A stretch of 64,000 nucleotides of DNA from Microbacteriaceae bacterium (GTDB lineage: Bacteria > Actinomycetota > Actinomycetes > Actinomycetales > Microbacteriaceae): assembly GCA_019638805.1 (NCBI GenBank), contig JAHBTA010000002.1:372001-436000 (forward strand). The letters are read 5' to 3'. Of this stretch, positions 29,476 to 38,344 are shown piece by piece. Both the position numbers and the translations under genes were made by a program. The notes below the pieces were generated by a model that saw nothing but the letters and a program-made list of their open reading frames with translations, had not been told where the DNA came from and did no database searches. Numbering within the stretch: the first letter of the stretch is position 1; every line of letters starts with the position of its first letter.

Positions 29476-30903
29476 ATGGGGCTCTCACGCTATTCCGACC
29501 GCGACGCGGACATCCTGGGCGATCGCGAAACGCCCGGCCCGACCGACCCCGGCGCCTGGGTGGCGCCCGTCGCAGGCGGCCCCCTGGCCGCGCGGCTCGC
29601 GCTTCCGGGGTCGAAGAGCATGACGAATCGCGAGCTGGTGCTGTCCGCACTGGCCGAGCGGCCATCCGTTCTGCACCGCCCGCTGCGTGCCCGCGACACC
29701 GACCTCTGCGCCGAGGCACTGCGCGCCCTCGGAACCGGCATCGTCGAGCAGAACACCGAGGACGGTCCCGCCTGGGTCATCGAGCCCGGCGAGCTCACCG
29801 GCGGGGCGTCCATCGAGGCCGGTCTGGCCGGCACGGTCATGCGCTTCATCCCCCCGGTCGCCGCGCTCGCGCTCGGACCGGTCGCGATCGACGGAGACCC
29901 GCACGCACGCGCGCGTCCCATGCGTACGACGATCCAGGCGCTGCGCGATCTCGGGGTCGAGGTCGCCGACGACGGGCGCCGGACCATGCCGTTCACGGTG
30001 CACGGGACGGGACGGGTCGAGGGCGGCGAGCTCGCGATCGACGCGTCCGCGTCCAGCCAATTCGTCTCGGGCCTGCTGCTCGCGGCACCGCGGTTCGAAC
30101 GCGGTCTGACCCTGCGTCACACGGGCGAGCGCCTGCCGAGCATGCCGCACATCGAGATGACGACGGCGGCGCTCGCCAGGCGCGGGGTCGTCGTGCAGAC
30201 CCCCGAGCCCGGAATCTGGGTCGTCCCGCACGCGCCCATCGCGGGGGCGGGTCTTCGCATCGAGCCGGACCTGTCCAACGCCGCGCCCTTCCTGGCCGCC
30301 GCGCTCATCGCGGGTGGGACCGTCACCGTCGAGGACTGGCCCGACGCCACGACGCAGGTGGGCGCGCGGCTGGCCGAACTGCTCCCCCGCTATGGCGCGA
30401 GCATCCGCCGAGAGCCCCCCTCACCCGGCCGGGACGGCTCGGCGGGGGCGCTGACCGTGGATGGCGGGGCCGGCCTCCTGGGCGGCGAACGCATTCCGGG
30501 GGTCGACCTCGATCTCGGGGATGCGGGCGAGCTCGCCCCCACGTTCGCGGCGCTGGGGGCCCTCGCGGCATCCCCGGGACGCATCACGGGCATCGCCCAC
30601 CTGCGCGGGCACGAGACCGACCGGCTCGCCGCACTCGCGGCCGAGCTCACCGCGATCGGTGCTCACGTGACCGAACTCGAGGACGGGCTGGCGTTCGAGC
30701 CGGTCGACCCGTCCTCGCTGCACGGCGGGCCGTGGCGCAGCTACGCGGATCACCGCATGGCGACCACGGGGGCGCTGGTCGGGCTCGCCGTCCCGGGTGT
30801 CGAGATCGACGACATCGCCACGACCGGCAAGACCCTGCCCGAGTTCCCGCAGCTGTGGGCGGCCATGCTGCGCGGGCCCGAGACGAGCTGGATCGCGCTG
30901 TGA
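29476..30903 (+). CDS. aroA: 3-phosphoshikimate 1-carboxyvinyltransferase (EPSP synthase)
   Basis: Joins PEP to shikimate-3-phosphate in the sixth step of the shikimate pathway. 475 residues; the first 40 are an extension. [20 protein letters not shown] binds phosphates; [16 protein letters not shown] is the PEP-side loop, with Ala-Gly-Thr-Val instead of the Asn-Ala-Gly-Thr of enterobacterial class I enzymes; [52 protein letters not shown] lies 9 nt before the ATG. Probably cotranscribed with rsgA 66 bp downstream. Confidence 0.96.
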   Translation: MGLSRYSDRDADILGDRETPGPTDPGAWVAPVAGGPLAARLALPGSKSMTNRELVLSALAERPSVLHRPLRARDTDLCAEALRALGTGIVEQNTEDGPAWVIEPGELTGGASIEAGLAGTVMRFIPPVAALALGPVAIDGDPHARARPMRTTIQALRDLGVEVADDGRRTMPFTVHGTGRVEGGELAIDASASSQFVSGLLLAAPRFERGLTLRHTGERLPSMPHIEMTTAALARRGVVVQTPEPGIWVVPHAPIAGAGLRIEPDLSNAAPFLAAALIAGGTVTVEDWPDATTQVGARLAELLPRYGASIRREPPSPGRDGSAGALTVDGGAGLLGGERIPGVDLDLGDAGELAPTFAALGALAASPGRITGIAHLRGHETDRLAALAAELTAIGAHVTELEDGLAFEPVDPSSLHGGPWRSYADHRMATTGALVGLAVPGVEIDDIATTGKTLPEFPQLWAAMLRGPETSWIAL

Positions 30904-30969
30904 GACGCGTGGAGGCGCGCGAGACCCGGGTGGGACCCGGCGTGAGGCGCGTTCCGTGAGGCGCCGGGC

Positions 30970-32058
30970 ATGAGCTGGCTGCCGCCCGGCGACGACGACG
31001 AGCGCGAGTTCGGCGAATGGGACGAGCAGGACGCCCGCGTCCGGCCCAACCCCAAGGGCAACCGCCCGCGCACCAAGACGCGACCCGAGCACGAGGACGC
31101 GGTCGTCGGCAGGGTGCTCTCGGTCGATCGCGGGCGCTACACCGTGCTGCTGGGCGAGGTCGAGCTCGCCGAGCGCGCTCCCGCGGAGAACAGCCCCGCC
31201 GGTGTCGCGTCGGCTGAGGACGAGCCCGGCGAGCGCGTCGTCGTCTGCACCCGGGCGCGCGAGCTGCGCGATCAGGCGATCGTGACGGGCGACCGGGTGG
31301 ATGTCGTGGGCGACACGAGCGGCGCCGAGGGCTCCCTGGCGCGCATCGTCCGCATCCGTCCGCGGGTCACCCTGCTGCGGCGCAGTGCGGACGACACCGA
31401 CGCGGTCGAGCGCGTCATCGTGGCCAACGCCGATCAGCTCATGATCGTCATCGCGGCCGCGAACCCGGAGCCCAGGCCCCGGCTCGTGGACCGCTACCTG
31501 GTGGCGGCCTACGACGCCGGGATCGACCCGCTGCTCGTGGTGACCAAGACCGACCTGGCCGACCCGGCCGAGTTCCTGGCCGGTTTCGCGGGGCTCGACA
31601 TCCCGGTCGTGACGAGCGCGCGCGACTCGGTTCCCGTAGGGACCCTCGCTCCCCTGCTGGCCGGGCGCACGACCGTCGCGGTCGGGCACTCCGGCGTGGG
31701 CAAGTCGACGCTCGTGAACGCGCTCGTGCCGGGCACCGACCGGGCCGTGGGCGACGTCAACGAGGTGACCGGGCGCGGGCGGCACACCTCGTCCTCGACG
31801 GTTTCGCTGCGCGTTCCGACCGGCGGCTGGATCATCGACACCCCGGGCGTGCGCTCGTTCGGGCTCGGGCACGTCGACCCGGCGAACGTTCTCAAGGCCT
31901 TCACCGATCTGGCCGAGGTCGCCCAGGAGTGTCCGCGCGACTGCTCGCACCGGGAGGACGCCCCGGACTGCGCACTCGACGATGCGGTCGCCGACGGCCG
32001 GCTCGACGCGGACCGCGTGGACTCGCTGCGGCGCCTGCTGGACAGCCTGGCTGGATAG
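30970..32058 (+). CDS. rsgA: Ribosome small-subunit GTPase A
   Basis: Circularly permuted GTPase that checks 30S maturation. 362 residues: a basic N-terminal tail, an OB fold (about 45-125, with DAVVGRVLSVDRGRYTVLLG), then permuted G motifs: G4 VVTKTDLAD, G5 TSAR, G1 GHSGVGKSTLVNAL, G3 DTPGVRSFG, and a C-terminal zinc cluster CPRDCSHREDAPDC. Start has no strong Shine-Dalgarno; the 66-bp gap after aroA contains repeated gaggcgc words. Its stop codon overlaps the -10 box of hisN. Confidence 0.95.
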   Translation: MSWLPPGDDDEREFGEWDEQDARVRPNPKGNRPRTKTRPEHEDAVVGRVLSVDRGRYTVLLGEVELAERAPAENSPAGVASAEDEPGERVVVCTRARELRDQAIVTGDRVDVVGDTSGAEGSLARIVRIRPRVTLLRRSADDTDAVERVIVANADQLMIVIAAANPEPRPRLVDRYLVAAYDAGIDPLLVVTKTDLADPAEFLAGFAGLDIPVVTSARDSVPVGTLAPLLAGRTTVAVGHSGVGKSTLVNALVPGTDRAVGDVNEVTGRGRHTSSSTVSLRVPTGGWIIDTPGVRSFGLGHVDPANVLKAFTDLAEVAQECPRDCSHREDAPDCALDDAVADGRLDADRVDSLRRLLDSLAG

Positions 32059-32067
32059 CCTGGCATC

Positions 32068-32907
32068 GTGACCCCACCCCCTGACACCGGCGCCCCCGCT
32101 GCCCGCCCGGGCGACCAGCCCACCCTCGCCGACGACCTCGCGGTCGCCCTCACCCTCGCGCACGAGGCGGATCTCATCGCGATCGACCGATACCGCGCGC
32201 AGGACCTGGACGTGCAGCTCAAGCCGGACCGCACTCAGGTGACCGACGCCGACACGCGCGTCGAGCGGACGATCCGCGAGCACCTGGCGCAGGCCCGGCC
32301 CGCCGACGCCGTCCTGGGCGAGGAACTGGGCGGCGGAGACGCGCACGCGCCGGGCCGCCAGTGGATCGTCGACCCCATCGACGGCACCAGCAACTTCGTG
32401 CGGGGTGTCCCGATCTGGGGTCTGCTGCTCGCCCTGGCGATCGACGGCGTCCCGCAGGTCGGCGTCGTGAGCGCGCCTGCGCTCGGGCGGCGCTGGTGGG
32501 CGGCGACCGGGCACGGCGCCTGGGTGGAGGAATCCGGCGGACCCGCCCGTCGCATCCGGGTCAGCGCCGTCTCGGAACTCGCGGATGCCACGCTCAGCTA
32601 CAACAGCATTCAGCAGTGGGATGGGGCGGGCCGGCTCGACCAGCTCGTCGCGCTGAGCAGGCGGGTGGGCCGCACGCGCGCGTTCGGGGACCTGTGGTCG
32701 TACATGCTGCTTGCCGAGGGCGCGATCGACATCGCCGGGGAGTTCGACCTCAAGCCGTGGGATCTGGCCGCCCTCATCCCGATCGTCCGCGAGGCCGGCG
32801 GGACCGTCACGAACGTCGACGGAGGCGAACGCCTGGACGCGGGAAGCGTCATCGCGACCAACGGCGTCCTGCACAACCAGGTTCTGGATTCGCTTCCCGA
32901 CCTATAG
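32068..32907 (+). CDS. hisN: Histidinol-phosphatase, inositol-monophosphatase family
   Basis: 279 residues from the GTG at 32068. Metal sites of the IMPase fold: Glu in VLGEELGG, WIVDPIDGTSNFVRGVPIWG, and DLKPWDLAALIPIVREAGG. The subgroup next to rsgA and aroA in actinobacteria is usually HisN, the phosphatase of histidine synthesis; the alternative is a general inositol-phosphate or sulfur-nucleotide phosphatase. TAGCCT (32056-32061), 6 nt before the GTG, overlaps the rsgA stop, so it has its own leaderless promoter. Confidence 0.85.
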   Translation: MTPPPDTGAPAARPGDQPTLADDLAVALTLAHEADLIAIDRYRAQDLDVQLKPDRTQVTDADTRVERTIREHLAQARPADAVLGEELGGGDAHAPGRQWIVDPIDGTSNFVRGVPIWGLLLALAIDGVPQVGVVSAPALGRRWWAATGHGAWVEESGGPARRIRVSAVSELADATLSYNSIQQWDGAGRLDQLVALSRRVGRTRAFGDLWSYMLLAEGAIDIAGEFDLKPWDLAALIPIVREAGGTVTNVDGGERLDAGSVIATNGVLHNQVLDSLPDL

Positions 32908-32963
32908 GCTTGTGGCCGCCCAGCCGCAGCCGGGCACCCTTCGCGCAGACACTGGAGGCTCGC

Positions 32964-33488
32964 ATGATCTCGACCGACTCGAAGTTCTGGGTGCGCGCAC
33001 TCAGCGTCACCGCCATCGCCGCCGCGGGCCTCGTGCTCTCGGGCTGCAGCCTGCTCTCGCAGGTGACCGGGGGCGGCGCGGCCGGCACCGGCAACGACGA
33101 CACCTCGGAGGGCACCGAGGACGACGTCTTCTCGCTCGTCCCCGGGGACTGCTTCAACGAGGAGACCAACGCCGACACGATCTCGACGGTCGACATCGTC
33201 GAGTGCAGCGTTCCGCACAAGTGGGAGGCCTTCGAGTCGATCATCATGAACGACGCGACGTACCCCGGCGAGGAGACGACCCAGGCCCAGGCGGACGACG
33301 CGTGCAACGACCCGTTCACCGCCTACGTGGGTCTGGGCTGGGACGAGTCGATCTACGACTACAGCTTCTACTACCCGACCGAGGACACCTGGAACGACCC
33401 CACCCTGCAGGACCGCGAGATCCTGTGCCTCGCCTTCGCGGATGACGAGAGCATGATCACCGGCTCCATCAAGGGCGCCAACAAGTAG
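32964..33488 (+). CDS. Septum-formation-domain lipoprotein
   Basis: 174 residues; GGAGG ribosome site 6 nt before the ATG. Lipobox LSGC with Cys28 after a short signal. Mature domain: VFSLVPGDCFNEETNADTIS followed by TVDIVECSVPHKWEAFESI, the Cys-x-Cys-PH pattern of the Septum_form family; four cysteines in the mature part (DCFN, ECSV, ACND, LCLA). Highly acidic and Tyr-rich. The family name comes from a weak link to cell division; function is not settled. A relative with a transmembrane anchor is encoded at 36197-36778. A perfect hairpin terminator follows. Confidence 0.8.
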   Translation: MISTDSKFWVRALSVTAIAAAGLVLSGCSLLSQVTGGGAAGTGNDDTSEGTEDDVFSLVPGDCFNEETNADTISTVDIVECSVPHKWEAFESIIMNDATYPGEETTQAQADDACNDPFTAYVGLGWDESIYDYSFYYPTEDTWNDPTLQDREILCLAFADDESMITGSIKGANK

Positions 33489-33492
33489 TACA

Positions 33493-33546
33493 CCGACACG
33501 AAACGGCGCCGGATCCCCAAGGGGGTTCGGCGCCGTTTCGTGTCGG
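33493..33546. terminator. Bidirectional hairpin terminator between lipoprotein gene and ssrA
   Basis: Arms ccgacacgaaacggcgccg (33493-33511) and cggcgccgtttcgtgtcgg (33528-33546) pair perfectly over 19 bp, and the inner gatcccc/gggggttc extends the stem to about 25 bp with a two-base loop. It serves the lipoprotein gene on the plus strand and ssrA on the minus strand, whose 3' end is 27 nt away. No U-tract on either side. Confidence 0.85.
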
Positions 33547-33572
33547 CACCCCACAGCGCGTGATGAGCCCGA

Positions 33573-33947
33573 TGGTGGAGATGGGGGGAATTGAACCCCC
33601 GTCCATCGCTGTGATCCTGCGCCTTCTCCGGGCGCAGCTCGTAAAGGCGTTCTACTCGGCTCCGACCTTTGCCACGAGCATCTAGGTCGACGAGCCCAGT
33701 CTCAGTGCAAGTCCCGCGCGGCCCTGAGACGCGACCGCGCAGCGAGTCCTCTGGATGACGCCAGGATCCGGGTCGAGGACGACCCCGGGCTGACGGACGT
33801 TATATGCGCTCGCGCTTACGCAGCGAGGGCAACGTCGGTGCGCTTGTAATTGGCACCTATGGTTTGCAGAGATCGTTTACGAGATAACCCTGCATCCTCG
33901 GCCCGCTTCTCGCAGTTTCGCAGGCGATGTCGAAACCGATCATCCCC
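33573..33947 (-). ncRNA. ssrA: Transfer-messenger RNA (tmRNA)
   Basis: Rescues stalled ribosomes and tags the peptide for proteolysis. The 5' end GGGGATGATCGGTTTCGACA (from 33947) pairs through GGGGATG with CATCTCC at the 3' end, which carries the T-arm GGGGGTTCAATTCCCCC and an encoded CCA. The resume codon is GCC at 33854-33852 and the tag frame reads ANYKRTDVALAA then TAA at 33818-33816, ending in the ALAA degron. Length 375 nt. Divergent promoter region faces the SIMPL gene. SmpB is encoded 3 kb away. Confidence 0.97.
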
Positions 33948-34096
33948 ATGGTCCGCTCGTTCCCGGTCTCGAGGACGGAACGTCTCGAGACGGAACGGCG
34001 AGGGCCGTCATCACGCGCTGTGGAGTTGCCAAGCCGGACGGGTGAGTGAACCAGTCCAGCAGACCAGTTTACCCCGCGGCCTGTGACAATGTCATC

Positions 34097-34768
34097 ATGA
34101 CTGCCACCATCACCGTCCGGGGTTCGCACACCGCATTGTTCGACGCGGAGCGCGCCACTCTCAGCCTCTCCGCCGGGTTCCAGGGACCCGATCGCAAGGA
34201 CGTCTTCGCCCGGGCGACGAGCCTCGCCGCCGAGATCGCGGCGCTCATCACGCCGCACCTCGACGCCGACGCCGGCCCGGTGACCCGCTGGGCGGCCGAC
34301 CGGGTGCACGTGTGGTCGGAGCGCCCGTGGAACACCGAGGGCAAGCGCCTCCCGCTCGTGTACCACGCCTCGCTCGGGGCCCGCGCCGAGTTCAGCGACT
34401 TCGACGTGCTCGGTCGCGTGATCGAGCAGCTCGCGGTCGTGGAGGGGGTCACGATCGGCGGCATCGACTGGGATCTCACCCGGGCACGCCGGGACGAGCT
34501 GACCGAGGAGGTGCGCGTGGCGGCCGTCGCGGACGCGGTGCGCAAGGCCGGCGCGTACGCCCAGGCGGCGGGACTCGGCAGCCCCGCGGTCACGGCCGTC
34601 GCCGATCCGGGGATGCTGGGCGACAGCTCCTCGGGGGACAGCGCACCCCAGTATGAGCGTGCCATGTTCGCCGCGCGAGGGGCCGCGGATTCCGGGGGTG
34701 CGCCCCTGACCCTCACGCCCGAACAGATCCAGTTGTCCTGCAGCGTGGACGCACGCTTCACGGCGTAG
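34097..34768 (+). CDS. SIMPL (DUF541) domain protein
   Basis: 223 residues from the ATG at 34097, which lies 6 nt after GACAAT. Start TATITVRGSHTALFDAERAT and LSLSAGFQGPDR is the first beta strand set of the SIMPL fold; later GVTIGGIDWDLTRARRDELT and the helix RVAAVADAVRKAGAYAQAAG, the most conserved part. Unlike most members there is no signal peptide, so it is probably cytosolic. The fold forms oligomeric rings in one studied case (BP26), function otherwise unknown. Single gene. Confidence 0.85.
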   Translation: MTATITVRGSHTALFDAERATLSLSAGFQGPDRKDVFARATSLAAEIAALITPHLDADAGPVTRWAADRVHVWSERPWNTEGKRLPLVYHASLGARAEFSDFDVLGRVIEQLAVVEGVTIGGIDWDLTRARRDELTEEVRVAAVADAVRKAGAYAQAAGLGSPAVTAVADPGMLGDSSSGDSAPQYERAMFAARGAADSGGAPLTLTPEQIQLSCSVDARFTA

Positions 34769-34811
34769 CGCGCGGGACGAACGCGACGCGCGCGAGGCCT
34801 GCGCGACGGCG

Positions 34812-35480
34812 TCAGTACACCCCGAAGATCACGGTCGCGACTCCGACCAGGAACGCGACCGCGCCCCCACCGGCGGTGAGCGCCATGACGCGCAGGCGCG
34901 CGGTCGCGCTCGCGACCCCTAGCAGCAGAAGCGCCACGGCGAAGATGACCGAGACGATCGTCATGGTGTAGGCCCGCTCGTCCAGCGCCTGGGATGAGCG
35001 ATACGCGAGCGCCGACACCTGGTTGTACGACTGGGACGGGGCGTAGGTGAGCGACTCGTACTCGGGGGTGTTGAACGGGACGGCGTCCAGCGGATACCCC
35101 GCCTCGCGCCACGCGGCGAAGCCCTCCGCGAGCGGCTGGGACGCGGCCGCGACGATGAGGTCCTGCTCCGCCTCCAGCTCTTCGGTGCGCTCCGGGTAGA
35201 ACGACATCTCGGCGTAGAGCGCGATGGCGTCGAAGAGCCTCTGGAAGTCGTCGCCCGAGACGATCTCGGTCTCCAGGTACAGCGACAGGTTGCGGTCGCG
35301 CGCCTGCTGCGAGATCGAGGCCAGGTCCCCGGCCTGCTGGCTCCACTGGGACGCCTGATACGCCCCGGCCGCGGTCGCGACCGAGACCAGGCCCAGCAGG
35401 ACGGCGGTGACCACCTCGATGACGCCGCGTGCCCGCTCGTCGCGGGTGCGCGATCCGCGTCGGGTGGTCGTGGCGGCCAT
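34812..35480 (-). CDS. Three-helix membrane protein, tandem paralogue 2
   Basis: 222 residues. One N-terminal helix (about 20-42, VIEVVTAVLLGLVSVATAAG) that runs into AYQASQWSQQ, a 110-residue helical domain rich in Asp/Glu/Tyr, then two C-terminal helices (MTIVSVIFAVALLLLGVA and AGGGAVAFLVGVATVIF). The same layout and the GAxQASxWSxQA motif occur in the upstream gene, so the two are a duplication that has diverged strongly. Similar 200-residue proteins of unknown function occur across proteobacteria and actinobacteria (recalled). ATG overlaps the previous stop (TGATG). Confidence 0.75.
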   Translation of the reverse strand: MAATTTRRGSRTRDERARGVIEVVTAVLLGLVSVATAAGAYQASQWSQQAGDLASISQQARDRNLSLYLETEIVSGDDFQRLFDAIALYAEMSFYPERTEELEAEQDLIVAAASQPLAEGFAAWREAGYPLDAVPFNTPEYESLTYAPSQSYNQVSALAYRSSQALDERAYTMTIVSVIFAVALLLLGVASATARLRVMALTAGGGAVAFLVGVATVIFGVY

Positions 35481-36178
35481 CAGTACGCCGTCGCCATCAT
35501 GACGAGCGTGACGAGGAATGCGAAGGTTCCCATCGCCAGGCACACGAAGCGTGCGGTGCGCAACCGGTTGATGCCCGCGACGCCGAGGAGGAACAGGGCG
35601 AGCGCGTTGATGAGCGAGGCCTGCGTGAAGACGGTGGCCTTGGCCTCGAGCGCGTCCTTGAACGACCCGGCCACGGCCGACGCGATCGTGTAGGCGTCGG
35701 CGTCGCCCCGCAGCTGCACCAGGTAGAGCGGGTTGCTGGTCGGATTCTCGTCGGCCGGGAAGCCGTCCTTGCGCCAGGTCTGGAACGACGATTGGAGGCC
35801 CGCATCGGAGACGATGCGCCCAAGCTGGTTGCTGACCATGGTCTCGTAGTAGGCGGCGGCCAGGTAGTCGTCGGATGCGGTGGCCTCATCCTGCAGCAGG
35901 GCGTAGCGCCTCGCCTCCAGGATCGATTCGGTGTCGAGCCGCGAGTCGTACTGCCAGGCGACGCCCCGGATGATGGCCGCATCCCGCGCGTCGGAGGACG
36001 AGTCGCCGTACCAGGCCGCCTGCCTGCTCCAGGTGCTCGCCTGCCAGGCACCCAGTGCGGTCGTGAGTGACACGATGCCCAGCAGGATCGCCGTCAGGAC
36101 TCCCAGTGCGACCGACCGGACGGGGGCAGGAGCCGCCGGTTCCGCCGTCGGCACTTCGCTCGCATCCGCGTCGCTCAC
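35480..36178 (-). CDS. Three-helix membrane protein, tandem paralogue 1
   Basis: 232 residues from the GTG at 36178, chosen because it lies 7 nt after the minus-strand TACCGT box. Layout: acidic, Ala/Pro tail (1-22), helix ALGVLTAILLGIVSLTTALG, then AWQASTWSRQA, a long helical soluble domain (about 60-175) with YDSRLDTESILEARRYALLQ, and two closing helices ASLINALALFLLGVAGI and FVCLAMGTFAFLVTLVMM. Paired with its paralogue and translationally coupled, so the two may form a hetero-oligomer. Unknown function. Divergent from a septum-formation-domain protein with which it shares its promoter box. Confidence 0.75.
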   Translation of the reverse strand: MSDADASEVPTAEPAAPAPVRSVALGVLTAILLGIVSLTTALGAWQASTWSRQAAWYGDSSSDARDAAIIRGVAWQYDSRLDTESILEARRYALLQDEATASDDYLAAAYYETMVSNQLGRIVSDAGLQSSFQTWRKDGFPADENPTSNPLYLVQLRGDADAYTIASAVAGSFKDALEAKATVFTQASLINALALFLLGVAGINRLRTARFVCLAMGTFAFLVTLVMMATAY

Positions 36179-36184
36179 ATCCGA

Positions 36185-36191
36185 TACGGTA
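36185..36191. promoter_or_regulatory. Symmetric, bidirectional -10 element (TACGGTA)
   Basis: Plus strand TACGGT (36185-36190) is 6 nt before the GTG at 36197; minus strand TACCGT (36191-36186) is 7 nt before the GTG at 36178. The same seven base pairs serve as a -10 box in both directions for two leaderless genes whose start codons are only 18 bp apart. Confidence 0.6.
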
Positions 36192-36196
36192 GCGCT

Positions 36197-36778
36197 GTGA
36201 GCGACACCCCGGCGACCGCGGCGCCACCCGAATCTCCGGTGGATGCCGCCCCTGCGCGCGGATTCAATCAGCTTCCGGCGTGGCTGCGCATCGGCGTGAT
36301 CGCGGCTGCCACCGCGGTGGTCGCGCTCATCATCGCGGTGATCATCCGGATCGTGCTGCAGACCCCGATCATCCCGACCGGCCCGACCGCCGCGGAGGAC
36401 CTCGTACCCGGGGCGTGCCTGCTCGAGGGCGGGGTCGCCGAGACCTACACGGTCGTGACCTGCTCGACCCCGCACCAGCAGCAGGTGGTGGCCGAAGTCG
36501 ACCTCACCTTCCCCGACGTGACCTACACGGCCGACCAGTCGCTCGCGATCTACGCGGGCTACACCTGCGACCGGCTCCTGGAGTACCGGCTGTTCCTGCC
36601 GCGCGAACTCGTCAAACCCGACTACGTCATGACGGCCCTGTCGCCCCCCACGCTCGAGCAGTACAACGCCGGCGACGCCTCGACCCTGTGCTCGATCTCG
36701 GACGACCCGGACCGCCCCGAAGCCGGCGGAGGCGCACAAGACCTCACGGGCGACCTGTACCGACCCATCCCGCAGTAG
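36197..36778 (+). CDS. Single-pass membrane protein with septum-formation-like domain
   Basis: 193 residues from the GTG at 36197. A cytoplasmic Pro/Ala tail (1-28), one helix (about 31-55, IGVIAAATAVVALIIAVIIR), then an outside domain with EDLVPGACLLEGGVAETYTV and VTCSTPHQQQVVAEVDLTF, the same Cys...Cys-x-x-PH pattern as the lipoprotein at 32964-33488. Two more cysteines (YTCDRLLEY, TLCSISDD) allow two disulfides. Function unknown; leaderless start from a shared bidirectional box. Confidence 0.7.
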   Translation: MSDTPATAAPPESPVDAAPARGFNQLPAWLRIGVIAAATAVVALIIAVIIRIVLQTPIIPTGPTAAEDLVPGACLLEGGVAETYTVVTCSTPHQQQVVAEVDLTFPDVTYTADQSLAIYAGYTCDRLLEYRLFLPRELVKPDYVMTALSPPTLEQYNAGDASTLCSISDDPDRPEAGGGAQDLTGDLYRPIPQ

Positions 36779-36835
36779 CGGGCGCCGCATCCCGAGCAGC
36801 GGGCGCCACGTCCCGATCGGGGCGGCTGGCGGGCG

Positions 36836-37312
36836 CTACTCCCCCAGGTGCCGGCGCGAGGCCATGGCGCGCTGCGCCTCCCGGGTGTCCTGTCTCTCCC
36901 GCAGCGCCTGGCGCTTGTCGTAGTCGCGCTTGCCCTTGGCCACGGCGAGCTCGACCTTGGCCCGGCCGTCACTGAAGTAGATGCTGAGCGGCACGAGGGT
37001 GTAGCCGCCCTCCTTGGTCTTGTGCGAGATCTTGATGATCTGCGCCTTGTGCAGCAGCAGCTTGCGCTTGCGCCGCGGGGCGTGGTTGTTCCAGGTGCCC
37101 TCGGTGTACTCGGGGATGTGCACGGCATCCAGCCAGAGCTCGCCGCCGTCGATGTACGCGTACCCGTCGACGAGCGATGCGCGCCCCTCGCGCAGGGACT
37201 TCACCTCGGTGCCCTGCAGCACGATCCCGGCCTCGTAGGTGTCCTCGATCGTGTAGTCGTGACGGGCCTTGCGGTTCGTGGCGACGACCTTCTGGCCCTT
37301 CTCGCGAGGCAC
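36836..37312 (-). CDS. smpB: SsrA-binding protein
   Basis: Binds the tRNA-like part of tmRNA and brings it to stalled ribosomes. 158 residues from the GTG at 37312, which has an AGGAG ribosome site 5 nt upstream; the longer frame is unlikely. Core motifs: [60 protein letters not shown] and the basic tail [20 protein letters not shown] that mimics mRNA in the empty channel. Downstream of ftsX in the conserved prfB-ftsE-ftsX-smpB order. Confidence 0.96.
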   Translation of the reverse strand: MPREKGQKVVATNRKARHDYTIEDTYEAGIVLQGTEVKSLREGRASLVDGYAYIDGGELWLDAVHIPEYTEGTWNNHAPRRKRKLLLHKAQIIKISHKTKEGGYTLVPLSIYFSDGRAKVELAVAKGKRDYDKRQALRERQDTREAQRAMASRRHLGE

Positions 37313-37429
37313 GGCGGACTCCTGGGGTGATGGGTGCGCACGACGACGCACGGTGAAGAATGGATGCGGTGCCCGGCTGGGCAGCGCACCAGTCTAACCG
37401 CAGGGTGCGGCTCCCGATCCCGGCTCTGC

Positions 37430-38344
37430 TCAGACCTTGAGATACCGCCGGATCGCCACGCCCGCCGACACCGCGGCGAGCAGGGCCCCGGCCAGGAGCA
37501 GCACGGGCACCACGATGAGGGCGTCCTTGAGGTCGATGAGCGCCGTTCCGGGGAGCGCCGACGACAGGTAGCCCTGCACGAAGAACTGCACGAGCACGAC
37601 GATGAGTCCGCCCGCCAGGAGTGCCCCGATGAGCGCGGCGAGCACGCCCTCGAGGATGAACGGCGTCTGGATGAAGCGGTTCGACGCCCCGACCAGCCGC
37701 ATGATCCCGAGTTCTCGTCGGCGCGAGAAGGCGCTCAACCGGATCGTCGTCGCGATGAGCAGAACGGCGGCGACGAGCATGAGCGCCGCGATGCAGATGG
37801 CCGTGAAGGTGGCCGCGTTCATGATCGCGAAAATGGGTTCGAGCAGGCCGCGCTGATCCGAGACCGACTCGACCCCCGGCATCCCGGTGATCTGGTCGAT
37901 GATGATCTCAGCCTGATTCGGGTCGACCAGGTTGATGCGGAACGACTCGTTGAGGATGTCGGGTGTGACCAGCTGCGCGGCGGTCGTGCCCTCGAACTGG
38001 TCGAGGAAGTTCTGGTACGCCTGGTCGCGGTCCTCGAACTCGACCTTCTTGATGTAGGGGCTCAGGGTGGGACCCTCGAGCTCGTCCTGCACGGCCTTCT
38101 TCTGCGACTCGGTCGCCTCGGTCTCGTTGCAGTTGGACTCGGTGTCGTAGTCCGAGCACAGGTAGACCGCCACCTGTGCGCGGTCGTACCAGTAGCCCTT
38201 GGTCTGCTGGATCTGCCCCTGCAGGAGCATCGCGGCACCGAAGAAGGTGAGCGAGATGAAGGTGACCAGGATCACCGACACGACCATCGAGAGGTTACGC
38301 CGGAATCCCTGGCCCACCTCGCTGAGGATGAGCCCGAGCCTCAT
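37430..38344 (-). CDS. ftsX: Cell-division ABC transporter permease FtsX
   Basis: 304 residues, four helices (about 22-44, 172-194, 222-246, 270-295). Cytoplasmic start [20 protein letters not shown], a large extracellular loop with the two cysteines in [19 protein letters not shown], and the [18 protein letters not shown] coupling region ([19 protein letters not shown]). With FtsE it activates peptidoglycan hydrolases (RipC in mycobacteria) at the septum. Four-nt ATGA overlap with ftsE. Confidence 0.95.
   Translation of the reverse strand: MRLGLILSEVGQGFRRNLSMVVSVILVTFISLTFFGAAMLLQGQIQQTKGYWYDRAQVAVYLCSDYDTESNCNETEATESQKKAVQDELEGPTLSPYIKKVEFEDRDQAYQNFLDQFEGTTAAQLVTPDILNESFRINLVDPNQAEIIIDQITGMPGVESVSDQRGLLEPIFAIMNAATFTAICIAALMLVAAVLLIATTIRLSAFSRRRELGIMRLVGASNRFIQTPFILEGVLAALIGALLAGGLIVVLVQFFVQGYLSSALPGTALIDLKDALIVVPVLLLAGALLAAVSAGVAIRRYLKV

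Noticed and set aside
30421..32874. An 817-codon minus-strand frame across aroA, rsgA and hisN
   Set aside because: Runs antisense through three well-identified genes and shows no motif of its own.
33850..34086. Short plus-strand open frame over the ssrA 5' region
   Set aside because: The sequence is tmRNA on the other strand; the frame is a by-product.
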